Assembly: GCF_025822605.1 (NCBI RefSeq)
Contig: NZ_JACKTY010000048.1
Coordinates: 1-64,000, forward strand
Length of the DNA: 64,000 bases
Direction of reading: 5' to 3'
DNA from: Mycolicibacterium komossense
Lineage (GTDB): Bacteria > Actinomycetota > Actinomycetes > Mycobacteriales > Mycobacteriaceae
The notes under the pieces: generated by a model
The model's input: the letters and a program-made list of their open reading frames with translations, nothing else
Told to the model about the DNA's origin: nothing
Databases searched by the model: none
Shown: positions 43,792-52,475 of the stretch, piece by piece
How the letters are laid out: the number at the start of each line of letters is the position of its first letter
Position numbering within the stretch: position 1 is the stretch's first letter
Program-made: the position numbers and the translations under genes

Positions 43792-46179
43792 CTAGATCAT
43801 GTCTTTCCTGGTGAGCCACCGCATCACCGGCCAGCCGACGAAAACCGGCAGCCAACACGTCAACACCCGGTAGAGCAGCACCGATGGCACCGCCACGGCG
43901 GTGGGCACTCCGAACGCGGCGAGGCCACCGATCAACGCCGCTTCCACTGCGCCGACGCCGCCGGGGGTAGGCGCCGCCGAGGCCAGCGTCCCGCCAACCA
44001 TGGTGACGACGGTGACCGTGATGAACGTGGTGCCGCCGCCGAAGGCCATCACACTCGCCCACAGCGCCAGGGCTGCGCCCAGAGTTGTTGCCGCACAGCC
44101 CAATACGATCAAAGCGAGTCGCTTGGGTTCGCGGGCCAGCTCGGCGAGTTCGCTGAGAACCTCCGTCAGGCGGGGCCGGACCGCCGTCCCGAGCCAGCGC
44201 CGCAGTCTCGGGACGAACATGAAGGTGCCGACGACGCCGAGAGCGGCGCCGCCGATCAGGTACAACACCGTCGCACTCGGTACGAAGTGTGACAGGTCCG
44301 CGGAGGTGCCCGCCGCGACGCTGAACAGGATCAGCAGGGCCACGTGGGTGATCACCTGCACCGTCTGCTGCAGAGCGACCGCCGCGGTGGCCCGCAGCGC
44401 GCCGAGGCCGCCCTTCTGTAGGAAGCGGGTGCTCAGCGCCAGACCGCCGACACCCGCGGGCGTGGTCGTCGCGGCAAAGGTGTTGGCCACCTGCATGATC
44501 ACCAGATTGCGGAAGCTGACCAGGCCGGCGGCGCAGGCCCACAGCGCCATCGCCGCGCCGACGTACGTCAGCGCCGATACCGTCAGCCCGAGCAGTGCCC
44601 ACCACCAGTTCGCGTTGCGCAGTTCGGCGAAGAAGGCAGGCACGGTGCTGATGAAGGGGTAGGCGACGTAGACCAGCGCCACCAGCAGCACCATCTGGAT
44701 CACCTGGTTGCGGGTGAACCTGGTGATCGTTTCGGCCTTGATCTGATCCGCGCCGGTCTCGTGCATCACCTCGTCGCGCGCGGCGGTGATGACGGCGCCG
44801 GCATCGGTCACCGAATTCCGAATACGCGCCGGCACCGCGGATTTCGTCAGCCGGCGGGATGCCGTCAGCACCGTGTCCTTATCGAAGACGCCGATAGCGG
44901 CGCGTACCGCGGGTTCGGCGCCGAAGGTCGCCGTCGTCGACACCAGCAGCTGGGCGATATCGGCCTGCAGTTGCACCTCGGAGGCGCCGAACTCGGCGCT
45001 ACCGAAACCACCGAAGAGCGCGGTGCCGTCGTCGAGGGTGATCTCGCTGGTACGCAGGTCGCCGTGGGCGATCTGATGGCTGTGCAGCACACCGAGTGAC
45101 GTCCACACCAGAGTGACCGCATCGGGCCCCGAGGAGGAGTCGACCGTCACCCCGCGTTCGGGACTGCGTGCATACAACGTCCAGCCGCGGTCGAGCGCGG
45201 CCACGGCGATCGGGCTGGTGTTCGCGACCCCCACATCTCCGACGGCGATGGCCATCAACGCGCGGTGTTCGACGGCGCGGCGCATCGAGGCGATCAACGG
45301 TGATGTCTCGCTGTTGCGCAGCCGCAGCCATCGCCAGACCTGGCGGAAGAAGCCGCCGCTGCGCTGGTTGGGTCCGTACATCTCGATGATTGCCTGCGCT
45401 GGAGGAGCGCCGTCGGACCCTTCGGCGGTGGCCGTCAGCACCAGTGGCCCCGGGCCGGCCGGGCGATCGACCGCCAGACCGGTGACCGGGAACCGCTGCC
45501 GGACCAACGCCCGGACCGCGCCGTCGAGGGGCACTTCCAGTGCGGGTGTGCCGACCACCAGAACGGTCAGGGCGCCGACGAACCAGCCGACCGCGAGACC
45601 GAGTAGTGAGCGGGCCGGCACCACGGCGCTCACGACGAGGTGAATCGGCACGAACGCCAGCAGGAGCGTCCACCACCACCGGCGCCAGCGGGCCGGCTGC
45701 CAGGGGCCGGACACCGTGAGCACGGCGGCCAGCATCGCGATCCAGCGAGGGTCGTCGAGGAACTGCGACAGCACCGTGCGGAGTCGGTCGTCGAGATCGA
45801 AATGCCATCGCGGCGCGGCTATTCCGTTGCCGGTGATCGACAGCGACAGGACGGCGATCAGGCCGGCTGCGCCGTAGGCGCCGAGTAGTTTCCACTGCTG
45901 CGCTGCGATCAACCCGATCAGGATCACGAATGGCAACGCCAGGATCGCGACACCGTAGAGCAGGTAGACCAGGTTCGACTGGGTGGGTGTCAGCACCCCG
46001 ACGATGTCGGAGATCGACCGTTCGAGCGCCACCCAGTCATTGCGGGTGATCAGCGAACTGGTGATGACGACTGCTAGGAACGCCGCGGCCAAGGCGAAGC
46101 GGACGATGTCGTTGGTCCTGCGGAGCAGCGGCTGCAGCAGGTTGCCGGTGACGGAGACTTCCCGCCCGTCGACTCGCAT
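43792..46179 (-). CDS. Lysylphosphatidylglycerol synthase-type flippase with degenerate kinase-like domain
   Basis: A 795-residue membrane protein in three parts. An N-terminal membrane region (about 25-210, five to six helices) is followed by a cytoplasmic kinase-like domain (about 220-470), and residues about 485-790 form a YbhN/UPF0104 LPG-synthase transmembrane region (FAATTTPAGVGGLALSTRF and ASAAPTPGGVGAVEA motifs). In the kinase-like part the catalytic loop is HGDL (372-375), but the following Asn is lost (RTSEI) and the DFG motif is G391-F-G, so phosphotransfer is doubtful. Probably a lipid or glycolipid translocase controlled by a pseudokinase (inference). The ATG has a TAGGTT hexamer 6 nt upstream. 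Confidence 0.85.
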   Translation of the reverse strand: MRVDGREVSVTGNLLQPLLRRTNDIVRFALAAAFLAVVITSSLITRNDWVALERSISDIVGVLTPTQSNLVYLLYGVAILALPFVILIGLIAAQQWKLLGAYGAAGLIAVLSLSITGNGIAAPRWHFDLDDRLRTVLSQFLDDPRWIAMLAAVLTVSGPWQPARWRRWWWTLLLAFVPIHLVVSAVVPARSLLGLAVGWFVGALTVLVVGTPALEVPLDGAVRALVRQRFPVTGLAVDRPAGPGPLVLTATAEGSDGAPPAQAIIEMYGPNQRSGGFFRQVWRWLRLRNSETSPLIASMRRAVEHRALMAIAVGDVGVANTSPIAVAALDRGWTLYARSPERGVTVDSSSGPDAVTLVWTSLGVLHSHQIAHGDLRTSEITLDDGTALFGGFGSAEFGASEVQLQADIAQLLVSTTATFGAEPAVRAAIGVFDKDTVLTASRRLTKSAVPARIRNSVTDAGAVITAARDEVMHETGADQIKAETITRFTRNQVIQMVLLVALVYVAYPFISTVPAFFAELRNANWWWALLGLTVSALTYVGAAMALWACAAGLVSFRNLVIMQVANTFAATTTPAGVGGLALSTRFLQKGGLGALRATAAVALQQTVQVITHVALLILFSVAAGTSADLSHFVPSATVLYLIGGAALGVVGTFMFVPRLRRWLGTAVRPRLTEVLSELAELAREPKRLALIVLGCAATTLGAALALWASVMAFGGGTTFITVTVVTMVGGTLASAAPTPGGVGAVEAALIGGLAAFGVPTAVAVPSVLLYRVLTCWLPVFVGWPVMRWLTRKDMI

Positions 46180-46185
46180 CCGGTC

Positions 46186-46191
46186 AACCTA
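46186..46191 (-). promoter_or_regulatory. Leaderless-type -10 hexamer (TAGGTT)
   Basis: On the minus strand TAGGTT, then 6 nt, then the ATG of the flippase-like gene at 46179. Confidence 0.55.
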
Positions 46192-46214
46192 TCTCGGGAA
46201 GCACTGACCGAGCC

Positions 46215-47219
46215 TCATGGCACGAGCACGACCTTGCCGATGTTCTCGCGCGCGGCAAGGATGCGGTGCGCCTCGGGGGCGTCCGCGAAGGGCACCTGCG
46301 CGTGTACGACGGGCGCGATGGTGCCGTCGGTCAGTAGCGCCGTCAGCGGTGTCGTCCACGGTTCCAGGGTGCCGCGGTCATCCCACAGGCCCAGCATGTT
46401 CAGGCCGATGACGGTTTTCGATTCGTCGAGTTGCTTGAGCAGGTTGAAGCCGCGGAACATGGACGCGATCTGGGGTAACGCGGTGCGCAGTGAGCGGGTC
46501 TCACCCCGCTGGATAGCCGAGATACCGTAGGCCGCCAACCGGCCGCCCGGACGCAGGAGCGCGTACGAGCGGCGCAGTGACGTCCCGCCCATCGCATCGA
46601 GTACCAGGTCGTAGGGCTCCAGGCCTTTCCACCAGCCCTTCCGGCGATAGTCGATGGCCCGGTCGACGCCCAGCTCACGCAGCCGGTCATGCTTGGTGGG
46701 CGACGCGGTGCCATGTACCACCGCGCCCACCGATTTCGCCAGTTGCACCGCCGCGATGCCCACTCCGCCGGCGGCGGCGTGTACCAGCACCCGTTCACCG
46801 GCGCGCAGCGATCCGTAGCCCAGCAGCGCCGCCCAGGCGGTCGCATAGTTCACCGGGACGGCGGCACCTTGGGCGAAGCTCAACGAACCGGGCAGGCTGA
46901 TGACATCGGAGGCGGCCACGTCCACGATTTCGGCGTATCCGCCGAAACGGGTCCCGGCGATCACCCGCTCGCCCACTCGGGCCGGGTCGACGCCGGTCCC
47001 GACGGCGCAGATCGTGCCCGACACTTCGTAACCCACGACAGATGGCACCTTCGGTGCACCGGGGTAGAGCCCCACCCTGGCCAGATGGTCGGCGAAATTC
47101 ACCCCGGCCGCGCGCACCGCGATCTGGATCCGGCCGGCCGCAGGCGGCCCGGGGGCGGGTCGGTTCTGCACCTGCAGCACCGACGGGGCGCCGTGTCTGG
47201 TGATGACTACCGCCCGCAT
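46215..47219 (-). CDS. Zinc-independent medium-chain dehydrogenase/reductase (quinone oxidoreductase-like)
   Basis: A 334-residue NADPH-dependent oxidoreductase. The N-terminal GroES-like domain includes AGVNFADHLARVGLYPG and GYEVSGTICAVG. The Rossmann domain has VLVHAAAGGVGIAAVQLAK. The structural and catalytic zinc cysteines of alcohol dehydrogenases are missing, which places it in the quinone reductase/VAT-1 group. Substrate unknown. The ATG is preceded by AGGAGA. It is the upstream gene of the flippase-like gene on the same strand, 35 bp away. Confidence 0.88.
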   Translation of the reverse strand: MRAVVITRHGAPSVLQVQNRPAPGPPAAGRIQIAVRAAGVNFADHLARVGLYPGAPKVPSVVGYEVSGTICAVGTGVDPARVGERVIAGTRFGGYAEIVDVAASDVISLPGSLSFAQGAAVPVNYATAWAALLGYGSLRAGERVLVHAAAGGVGIAAVQLAKSVGAVVHGTASPTKHDRLRELGVDRAIDYRRKGWWKGLEPYDLVLDAMGGTSLRRSYALLRPGGRLAAYGISAIQRGETRSLRTALPQIASMFRGFNLLKQLDESKTVIGLNMLGLWDDRGTLEPWTTPLTALLTDGTIAPVVHAQVPFADAPEAHRILAARENIGKVVLVP

Positions 47220-47351
47220 GTGGATCTCCTGTCGGCCGCCGGATTCATTGCTGTGGCAGTGACCCGAACTCGCCGATCCCGATACTGCTCGATGGTGCGC
47301 TCACCTGGTCTGCTTAGCCGCTGTGAGGTCCGATGTCTAGCGGTGTGTCGT

Positions 47352-47357
47352 TAAGCT
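47352..47357 (+). promoter_or_regulatory. Leaderless-type -10 hexamer (TAAGCT)
   Basis: TAAGCT is 6 nt upstream of the ATG at 47364, supporting this short ORF as real. Confidence 0.55.
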
Positions 47358-47363
47358 TCGACC

Positions 47364-47636
47364 ATGGTGAGTCGTCTCGGGACATACCGGCTGGTGACGG
47401 CGGGATGCTGCGCTGCGCTGATGGTCGCGATGAGTCCGACGACGCTGCCGGTCGCCGCTGCGCAGGGCTGCCCGCCCGGTCACCAGATCAACGTCTACAG
47501 TGGTCAGTGCTATGTCGAGGGCAGTGCCCCGACTGTCAACGGAATTCCTTGTGTGGCAAGCCATCTGGGCACATGCACGGCCTTCTCGCAGAACCAACAG
47601 CCGCCGAGGCGGCCGCTGGCGACGGTCGCGTCGTAA
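47364..47636 (+). CDS. Small Cys-containing secreted protein
   Basis: A 90-residue protein with a signal peptide (about 1-34, cleavage near VAAA-QGC). The mature part of about 56 residues has four Cys (QGCPPGH, GQCYV, IPCVA, GTCTAF), suitable for two disulfides. The pattern GCPPGHQ..VYSGQCY looks like a mycobacterial family of tiny exported proteins of unknown function. It has its own -10 hexamer, and its stop is 3 bp from the convergent rhomboid stop. Confidence 0.75.
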   Translation: MVSRLGTYRLVTAGCCAALMVAMSPTTLPVAAAQGCPPGHQINVYSGQCYVEGSAPTVNGIPCVASHLGTCTAFSQNQQPPRRPLATVAS

Positions 47637-47639
47637 AGC

Positions 47640-48494
47640 TCAACCGCCGAACAGGGTGAGCAGTGCGTTGGTCCGCCACCAGATCAGGCCCGCGAACAGC
47701 GCGATGACGGCGAGGGTCGCCGACCCCTGGATGAGGTTCCGGCGTCCGCGCGGCGCATAGGCGTACGCCGCCGCGACGGCGGCGCCGGTGACCAGGCCAC
47801 CTGCGTGTCCCTGCCAGCTGATCCCGGGCACCACGAACGACATCACGACGTTGATACCGATCAGGCCGATGACCCAGCGGACATCGAGGCTGAGTGCCCT
47901 GGCGACGACGAAGGTCGCGCCGAACAGCCCGAAAACGGCGCCGGACGCGCCGGCGGTGGCGCTGTTCAACGGCGAAATCAGGTACACCAGTACCGAACCG
48001 CCGAGCGCGCTGAGGCCGTAGAGCGCGCCGAATCGCAACCGGCCCAGCCACCTCTCCAACGGCGGCCCGACCACGTACAGGGCATACATGTTGAAGAGCA
48101 GGTGGACGATGCCGTAGTGCAGGAACGCCGACGTGAGCAGGCGATAGAAATCGCCGTCGGCGACAGCCGGAGACCAGAGGGCGAACATCCGCTGCACGCC
48201 GGACGACACCGTCTGCAGGATGAACGCCACCACGTTGATCGCGATCAACGTATAGGTGATCACCGGCGTGTTCGACGAGGGTTGCCGCCCGCCGAACCGC
48301 GTGCGCGGGGTGGGAATCGTCTTGGCGCCTTCGCGGACGCAGTCCACGCATTGATGGCCGACGGCGGCGTCGCGCATGCAGGCGGGGCAGATGTAGCGCT
48401 GGCAACGGACGCACCGAACGTAGGTCGGTTGCTGGGGGTGCCGGTAACAGGTCGGTGTCTCGGCAGGAGTTTCTGGGGTGCTCGGAATGCTCAT
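47640..48494 (-). CDS. Rhomboid protease with N-terminal zinc-finger domain
   Basis: A 284-residue protein. Residues about 16-55 form a B-box-like zinc module with Cys/His pairs (CYRHP, CVRCQRYICPACM, HQCVDC). A six-helix rhomboid core follows, with nucleophile Ser in TAGASGAVFG, catalytic His in SWQGHAGG and the HYGIVHLLFNMYAL loop. It resembles the Rv0110 group. The soluble zinc module may bind a substrate or partner. Substrate unknown. It is the second rhomboid in the window and is not closely similar to the first outside the active site. Confidence 0.9.
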   Translation of the reverse strand: MSIPSTPETPAETPTCYRHPQQPTYVRCVRCQRYICPACMRDAAVGHQCVDCVREGAKTIPTPRTRFGGRQPSSNTPVITYTLIAINVVAFILQTVSSGVQRMFALWSPAVADGDFYRLLTSAFLHYGIVHLLFNMYALYVVGPPLERWLGRLRFGALYGLSALGGSVLVYLISPLNSATAGASGAVFGLFGATFVVARALSLDVRWVIGLIGINVVMSFVVPGISWQGHAGGLVTGAAVAAAYAYAPRGRRNLIQGSATLAVIALFAGLIWWRTNALLTLFGG

Positions 48495-48572
48495 CGATGT
48501 GCTCTCAGATCCGCGGGGATGAGGGCTCGACTATATGCGTCCCCTACCGATGCGGGCGTCGACGCGGACGAG

Positions 48573-49004
48573 TTAACTGCCTAGTGCCGCGAGGTTTTCC
48601 ACCGATCTGCGGACGTCCGCTTCCAGGACTCTGGCCACCAGCATGCCGACAGGACCATTGAGCAGCGCGCCACTGAGCTCTGCCATCAGGTGAAACGTCG
48701 ATCCCGGGGCACGGTCGGTCACCGTCATGGTGAGCGCGATCCGCACGCTGCCGCGCCCGCTGCCTTGCAGTGCGATGCGTTTTGGCGCGTCGTAGGCCGT
48801 GACCTGCCAGTGGATGACGTTGCGGAAACCTTTCACCTTGATCAGGGAGGAGACTGCCGTGCCGACCTCGATCTCGTCCGGGACGACGCTCTTCCACCCC
48901 CCGAAGATAGTCAGCCACTCGCCGAACCGGCCCAGGTTGGATGCCAGTGCCCAGGCCTTGTCCGGTTCCAGGTGGGAGGACACCGACACGTCGACGCTAG
49001 CCAT
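48573..49004 (-). CDS. SRPBCC (START/Bet v1-fold) family protein
   Basis: A 143-residue single-domain protein of the polyketide cyclase/dehydrase type. It starts MASVDVSVSSHLEPDKAW and has the usual pattern of a small helix after strand 1 (AWALASNLGRFGEWL) and a long C-terminal helix (MLVARVLEADVRRSVENLAAL). Such proteins bind hydrophobic ligands; many in mycobacteria have unknown function. It stands between the rhomboid and the AtuA operon on the same strand, with gaps of about 80 bp on each side. Confidence 0.82.
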   Translation of the reverse strand: MASVDVSVSSHLEPDKAWALASNLGRFGEWLTIFGGWKSVVPDEIEVGTAVSSLIKVKGFRNVIHWQVTAYDAPKRIALQGSGRGSVRIALTMTVTDRAPGSTFHLMAELSGALLNGPVGMLVARVLEADVRRSVENLAALGS

Positions 49005-49087
49005 AACCGCACCCTTACCCGCTCGACCTGATTACTACGCTCGGGCGCACAGAGTAGTTCAGACGCGTAGTTCGGACGTGGATTGCG

Positions 49088-50926
49088 TCAGTACGAACGC
49101 GGTGGCAACCCGCACGCGCTGGATGGTCGACGTCGATCTGTGCCGCGGGTGTCCTGGGACACCAGCTTGTCGGGGATGTGGGTGGACAGGGCGCGTACGT
49201 ATTCGCCGAGCCCCTTGGCTTGCGGGTCGGTCTTGGTACACGAGGCCACCCCGTCGCCCAGGAACCCGACGATGACGAAGTTCAGGGCGCGCAGGTTGGG
49301 GAACTCGTAGCGGCGCACGACGAGTCCGGCGGCTTCGGGGACCAGTTCGGCGAACCTGTCCGCAGTCAGGTGGGTGTGTAACCAGTCCCAGCGTTCGGCG
49401 GTGTCGGTCCAGACGCCGACGTTGGCGTTGCCGCCTTTGTCGCCGGAGCGGGCGGCGATGACGGTGCCGAGCGGGCGGCGGGTGGTGGGTCCGAGGTCGA
49501 CGGGGGGTGGAGCGATCGCCGGGGGCGGTTCGACAGGTACCGCCGTTTCGGCGTTGTGTGCGATGACTTCTCGTGAGCCGTCGGCGTGCACGACGACGTG
49601 CTCGACCTCGTCTGCGGGTACCAGTGTCGGCCAGTACACCCCGAATTCGCTGGCCGAGGTCGGCGGTGTGGTCGTGTGAAATCCGGGGTAGCCACCGACA
49701 TAGAGTTCCAGCACCGCGTCCGAGAACGTCCGATCCACCTTCTTGCGGTCGCGGTCTTTGACCGTCACCCGCAGGTGTGCGGTCGCCTCGCTCAGGCGCG
49801 TCGGCTCCGGCTGGTCGTAGCGCAACAGCTGGACATCGACATCGTCGAAAGTCTCTCGCCCACCCAGTATTTCGAAGAGCTCGTCGACTGCCCAGGCTGC
49901 TTTGTCCTCGATGTCCAGACCGGTCAGGACCATGGTCATGGTGTTGCGGTGACCACCGATGTAGTTCATCGCAACCTTCAGCGTCGGCGGCGGCGCGGAT
50001 CCCTTGGTGCCCGCCACCAGCACCCGGTCCGGCCCGTCGACGGTGACGCTCATCGAATCGAAATGCGCGACGACATCGGGGTTGGCGTAAGCCGGGGAGC
50101 TGACTTCATAGAGGAGTTGGGCGGTGACGGTGCCCGGGCTGACCAGTCCGCCGGTGCCGTTGTGCTTGGTGATCACGAAGCTGCCGTCGTGGGCGAGTTC
50201 GGCGATGGGGGAGCCCGGGTAGCGACGGTCGGCGATCTCGGCAAGCTGGGAGTAGTTCCCGCCGCAGGCCTGCGGGCCGCACTCGATGATGTGTCCGGCC
50301 GCGACCGCGCCGGCGAGCGCGTCGTAATCGGTGCGCGCCCAGTCGTGCCACCATGCGCCGACACCGACGACCAGTGCCGCGTCGGTGACCCGCCCGGTGA
50401 CCACTACGTCGGCGCCGCGCCGCAGGCCGGCCGCGATCCCGAAGCCGCCCAGGTAAGCATTCGCCGAAACAGGGTGCACTCCGGCGTCATCGAGTGTGCT
50501 GCCGGTGTCGAGGTGGGTGAAGGGAAGGCCAGCAGCCCGAAGCTCGGCCAGCCGCGGGATCAGATCGTCGCCCTCGACGTGGGCGACTTTCAGGTCGACG
50601 CCGGCATCGGCGATGATGCCGCGAATCTGCTCGGCCATCCCCGAGGGGTTCAGGCCCCCGGCGTTGACGACGATCTTGATGCCGCGGGCGGCGCAGTCCA
50701 GGAACACCTGCTGAAACTGAGTGAGGAAGGTGCGCGCATAGCCGGTGGACGGATCCTTCTGCCTGGCCTTCCACAGGATCAACATCGTGAGTTCAGCAAG
50801 ATAGTCGCCGGTGATGACGTCGATGTCGCCGCCACCGGAGTTCTCCAGGAGAAGCCGCATCGAGGCCAGTCGGTCGCCGTAGAAGGCCGACGCGTTGCCG
50901 ATGCGGACCGGACGGGCCGTGCTCAT
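49088..50926 (-). CDS. AtuA-like protein (DUF1446, acyclic terpene utilisation)
   Basis: A 612-residue cytoplasmic protein of the AtuA family, named after the first gene of the Pseudomonas citronellol/geraniol operon. The large N-terminal part has the conserved IGNASAFYGDRL start, GDYLAELTM, VVNAGGLNP and ECGPQACGGNYS. The C-terminal part (about 500-600) has the typical AARSGDKGGNANVGV and RRYEFPNLRALNFV. The biochemical role of AtuA is unsettled. It is the last gene of an operon with carboxylase subunits and an enoyl-CoA hydratase, and its ATG overlaps the preceding stop as ATGA. Confidence 0.88.
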   Translation of the reverse strand: MSTARPVRIGNASAFYGDRLASMRLLLENSGGGDIDVITGDYLAELTMLILWKARQKDPSTGYARTFLTQFQQVFLDCAARGIKIVVNAGGLNPSGMAEQIRGIIADAGVDLKVAHVEGDDLIPRLAELRAAGLPFTHLDTGSTLDDAGVHPVSANAYLGGFGIAAGLRRGADVVVTGRVTDAALVVGVGAWWHDWARTDYDALAGAVAAGHIIECGPQACGGNYSQLAEIADRRYPGSPIAELAHDGSFVITKHNGTGGLVSPGTVTAQLLYEVSSPAYANPDVVAHFDSMSVTVDGPDRVLVAGTKGSAPPPTLKVAMNYIGGHRNTMTMVLTGLDIEDKAAWAVDELFEILGGRETFDDVDVQLLRYDQPEPTRLSEATAHLRVTVKDRDRKKVDRTFSDAVLELYVGGYPGFHTTTPPTSASEFGVYWPTLVPADEVEHVVVHADGSREVIAHNAETAVPVEPPPAIAPPPVDLGPTTRRPLGTVIAARSGDKGGNANVGVWTDTAERWDWLHTHLTADRFAELVPEAAGLVVRRYEFPNLRALNFVIVGFLGDGVASCTKTDPQAKGLGEYVRALSTHIPDKLVSQDTRGTDRRRPSSACGLPPRSY

Positions 50927-51717
50927 GGCTGTACCGCCTGCGCCTCGCGTCGGCTGGGTGCCCCGGCGAAAGCCTGTGCGATATCGAGCCAACCGGCAGC
51001 CACCGCGCCCTCGGCGGTCAGCGCGGTCTCCGTCCAATGCCTGCGCTGGGTGACGGTGAGAACGAAGTCTGTGGCCGGGCCCGTCACCCGCTGCGCGGCG
51101 TCAGCAGGCCCCCAGACCCACAGATCGTCAGTGGGCGAGCGCAATTCGATGCGCACTGGATCGTCGGGAACGATCAGCCCGTTCAGTGAGTGGGCGAAAC
51201 CGAAGGTGGCCACGCCGAGATGAGCGATGCTACGCAGGCCTGGACTGGTCGGATGGGTAACTCCGATGGTGTCGTAGATGTCCTGGCCGTGCGCCCACGT
51301 CTCCATCAGCCGGGCGGTGGCCGCGGACGCCACGCTCATATCAGGGCCGAACCATGGCAGCCGGCGCTTGGGATCCTCGCCGGCGAACCCGGCAGACAGT
51401 TGCCTCCGGGAGTCGACGAACCAATCCAGCAGTGTCGAAGCGGTGAGGACTCGGTGCCGTGCGGCGATGCGGTCGGGAAAATCCATCCCGCCTGCAACGA
51501 GATCTGCTGCCTCGATGCGGAATTCGTCAGGGTGGGTGAGCGAGAGGTACGTCGAATCGTCGAAGAAGGCCAGGTGGGATACCTGGTCTTTGATCGACCA
51601 GCCCAGTGCGGGGGTGGGCAGATCCCACTGAACGCTGGTCAACGGCGCGAGATGTTCGATCAGACGGTCGGATTCGAAGCGCAGGTCGGCCAGCAGGCCG
51701 ATGTAGTCGAGTGCCAT
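50923..51717 (-). CDS. TIGR03084-family DinB-like metal-binding protein
   Basis: A 264-residue protein with a DinB/maleylpyruvate isomerase-type four-helix N-terminus. Candidate metal residues are the His of KDQVSHLAFFD and the His/Asp of ETWAHGQDIYD. A sterol-carrier-like C-terminal domain (about 180-260) ends GWLDIAQAF. The family often lies beside AtuA-type and carboxylase genes in actinobacteria, as here. A thiol-dependent (mycothiol) isomerase or transferase role is possible but unproven. The ATG at 51717 overlaps the enoyl-CoA hydratase stop (TAATG). Confidence 0.82.
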   Translation of the reverse strand: MALDYIGLLADLRFESDRLIEHLAPLTSVQWDLPTPALGWSIKDQVSHLAFFDDSTYLSLTHPDEFRIEAADLVAGGMDFPDRIAARHRVLTASTLLDWFVDSRRQLSAGFAGEDPKRRLPWFGPDMSVASAATARLMETWAHGQDIYDTIGVTHPTSPGLRSIAHLGVATFGFAHSLNGLIVPDDPVRIELRSPTDDLWVWGPADAAQRVTGPATDFVLTVTQRRHWTETALTAEGAVAAGWLDIAQAFAGAPSRREAQAVQP

Positions 51718-52475
51718 TACTTGCCTTTCCACTGGGGAGCGCGTTTTTCTTTGAATGCCGCCATGCCCTCTTGTGCGTCATCGCTGAGATAGACGGGTGC
51801 CCAGAGAGTCTCGGCGCGGTCGAAAGCCTCGCTGAGCGGATATTCGGCGGTCAGCGTGGCCGTCTGCTTCCCGGCCGCCACCGACATCGGGGCGTTGGCA
51901 GCAATCTGCTCGGCTAGCTCCTGCGTCACTTCGGCGAGGTCGCCGGGCTCGGCGAGCCGGTTCACAAAGCCGATCTCATAGGCGCGCTGCGCCGACAGCG
52001 GGGCACCGGTCAGCGTCAGCTCCAACGCCACCCTGCGCGGGATCATCAGGGGCAGCGGCGCAGCCCACGGCGAGCCGCGGCCGACCCTGGCCTCCGTGAT
52101 GCCGAACTGTGCGGTGGTGGCGGCGACACACAGATCGCAGGTTTGCGCCAGCAGAAACCCGCCCGCGAATGCGGCACCGTTGACCGCTGCGATGGTGGGT
52201 TTGTCCACGGTGATGTTGCGGCCGAACTGCGGGACGTAGTCGACCGGCGGGATGGCCAGCGCGTCTGCTGACATCTCTTTGAGGTCACCACCGGCGCAGA
52301 ACGCTTTCTCGCCGACGCCGGTCAGGACCAGCACCTTGGCGGCGTCGTCCCCGTTGAACCGCCGAACTCCGTCGAATAGGCCGTCACGCACTGCCTTGTT
52401 CAGGCTGTTGCGGGCCTCGGGGCGGTCGATCGTCAACCATGCGACTCCGTTGCGGAGCTCGTAGGTCACGCTCAT
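51717..52475 (-). CDS. Enoyl-CoA hydratase/isomerase family protein
   Basis: A 252-residue crotonase-fold enzyme. The oxyanion-hole segments are FCAGGDLKEM and AAVNGAAFAGGFLLAQTCDL; the usual catalytic Glu region reads ITEARVGRGSPWAAP. In the Atu pathway the hydratase AtuE acts on isohexenylglutaconyl-CoA, and in leucine breakdown the equivalent acts on methylglutaconyl-CoA. The operon position directly after the carboxylase alpha gene (ATGA overlap) suits either role. The substrate is inferred only. Confidence 0.87.
   Translation of the reverse strand: MSVTYELRNGVAWLTIDRPEARNSLNKAVRDGLFDGVRRFNGDDAAKVLVLTGVGEKAFCAGGDLKEMSADALAIPPVDYVPQFGRNITVDKPTIAAVNGAAFAGGFLLAQTCDLCVAATTAQFGITEARVGRGSPWAAPLPLMIPRRVALELTLTGAPLSAQRAYEIGFVNRLAEPGDLAEVTQELAEQIAANAPMSVAAGKQTATLTAEYPLSEAFDRAETLWAPVYLSDDAQEGMAAFKEKRAPQWKGK

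Noticed and set aside
49586-51223. A 545-codon plus-strand frame opposite the AtuA-like gene
   Set aside because: It is antisense to a gene with conserved motifs, with no start signal or family match.
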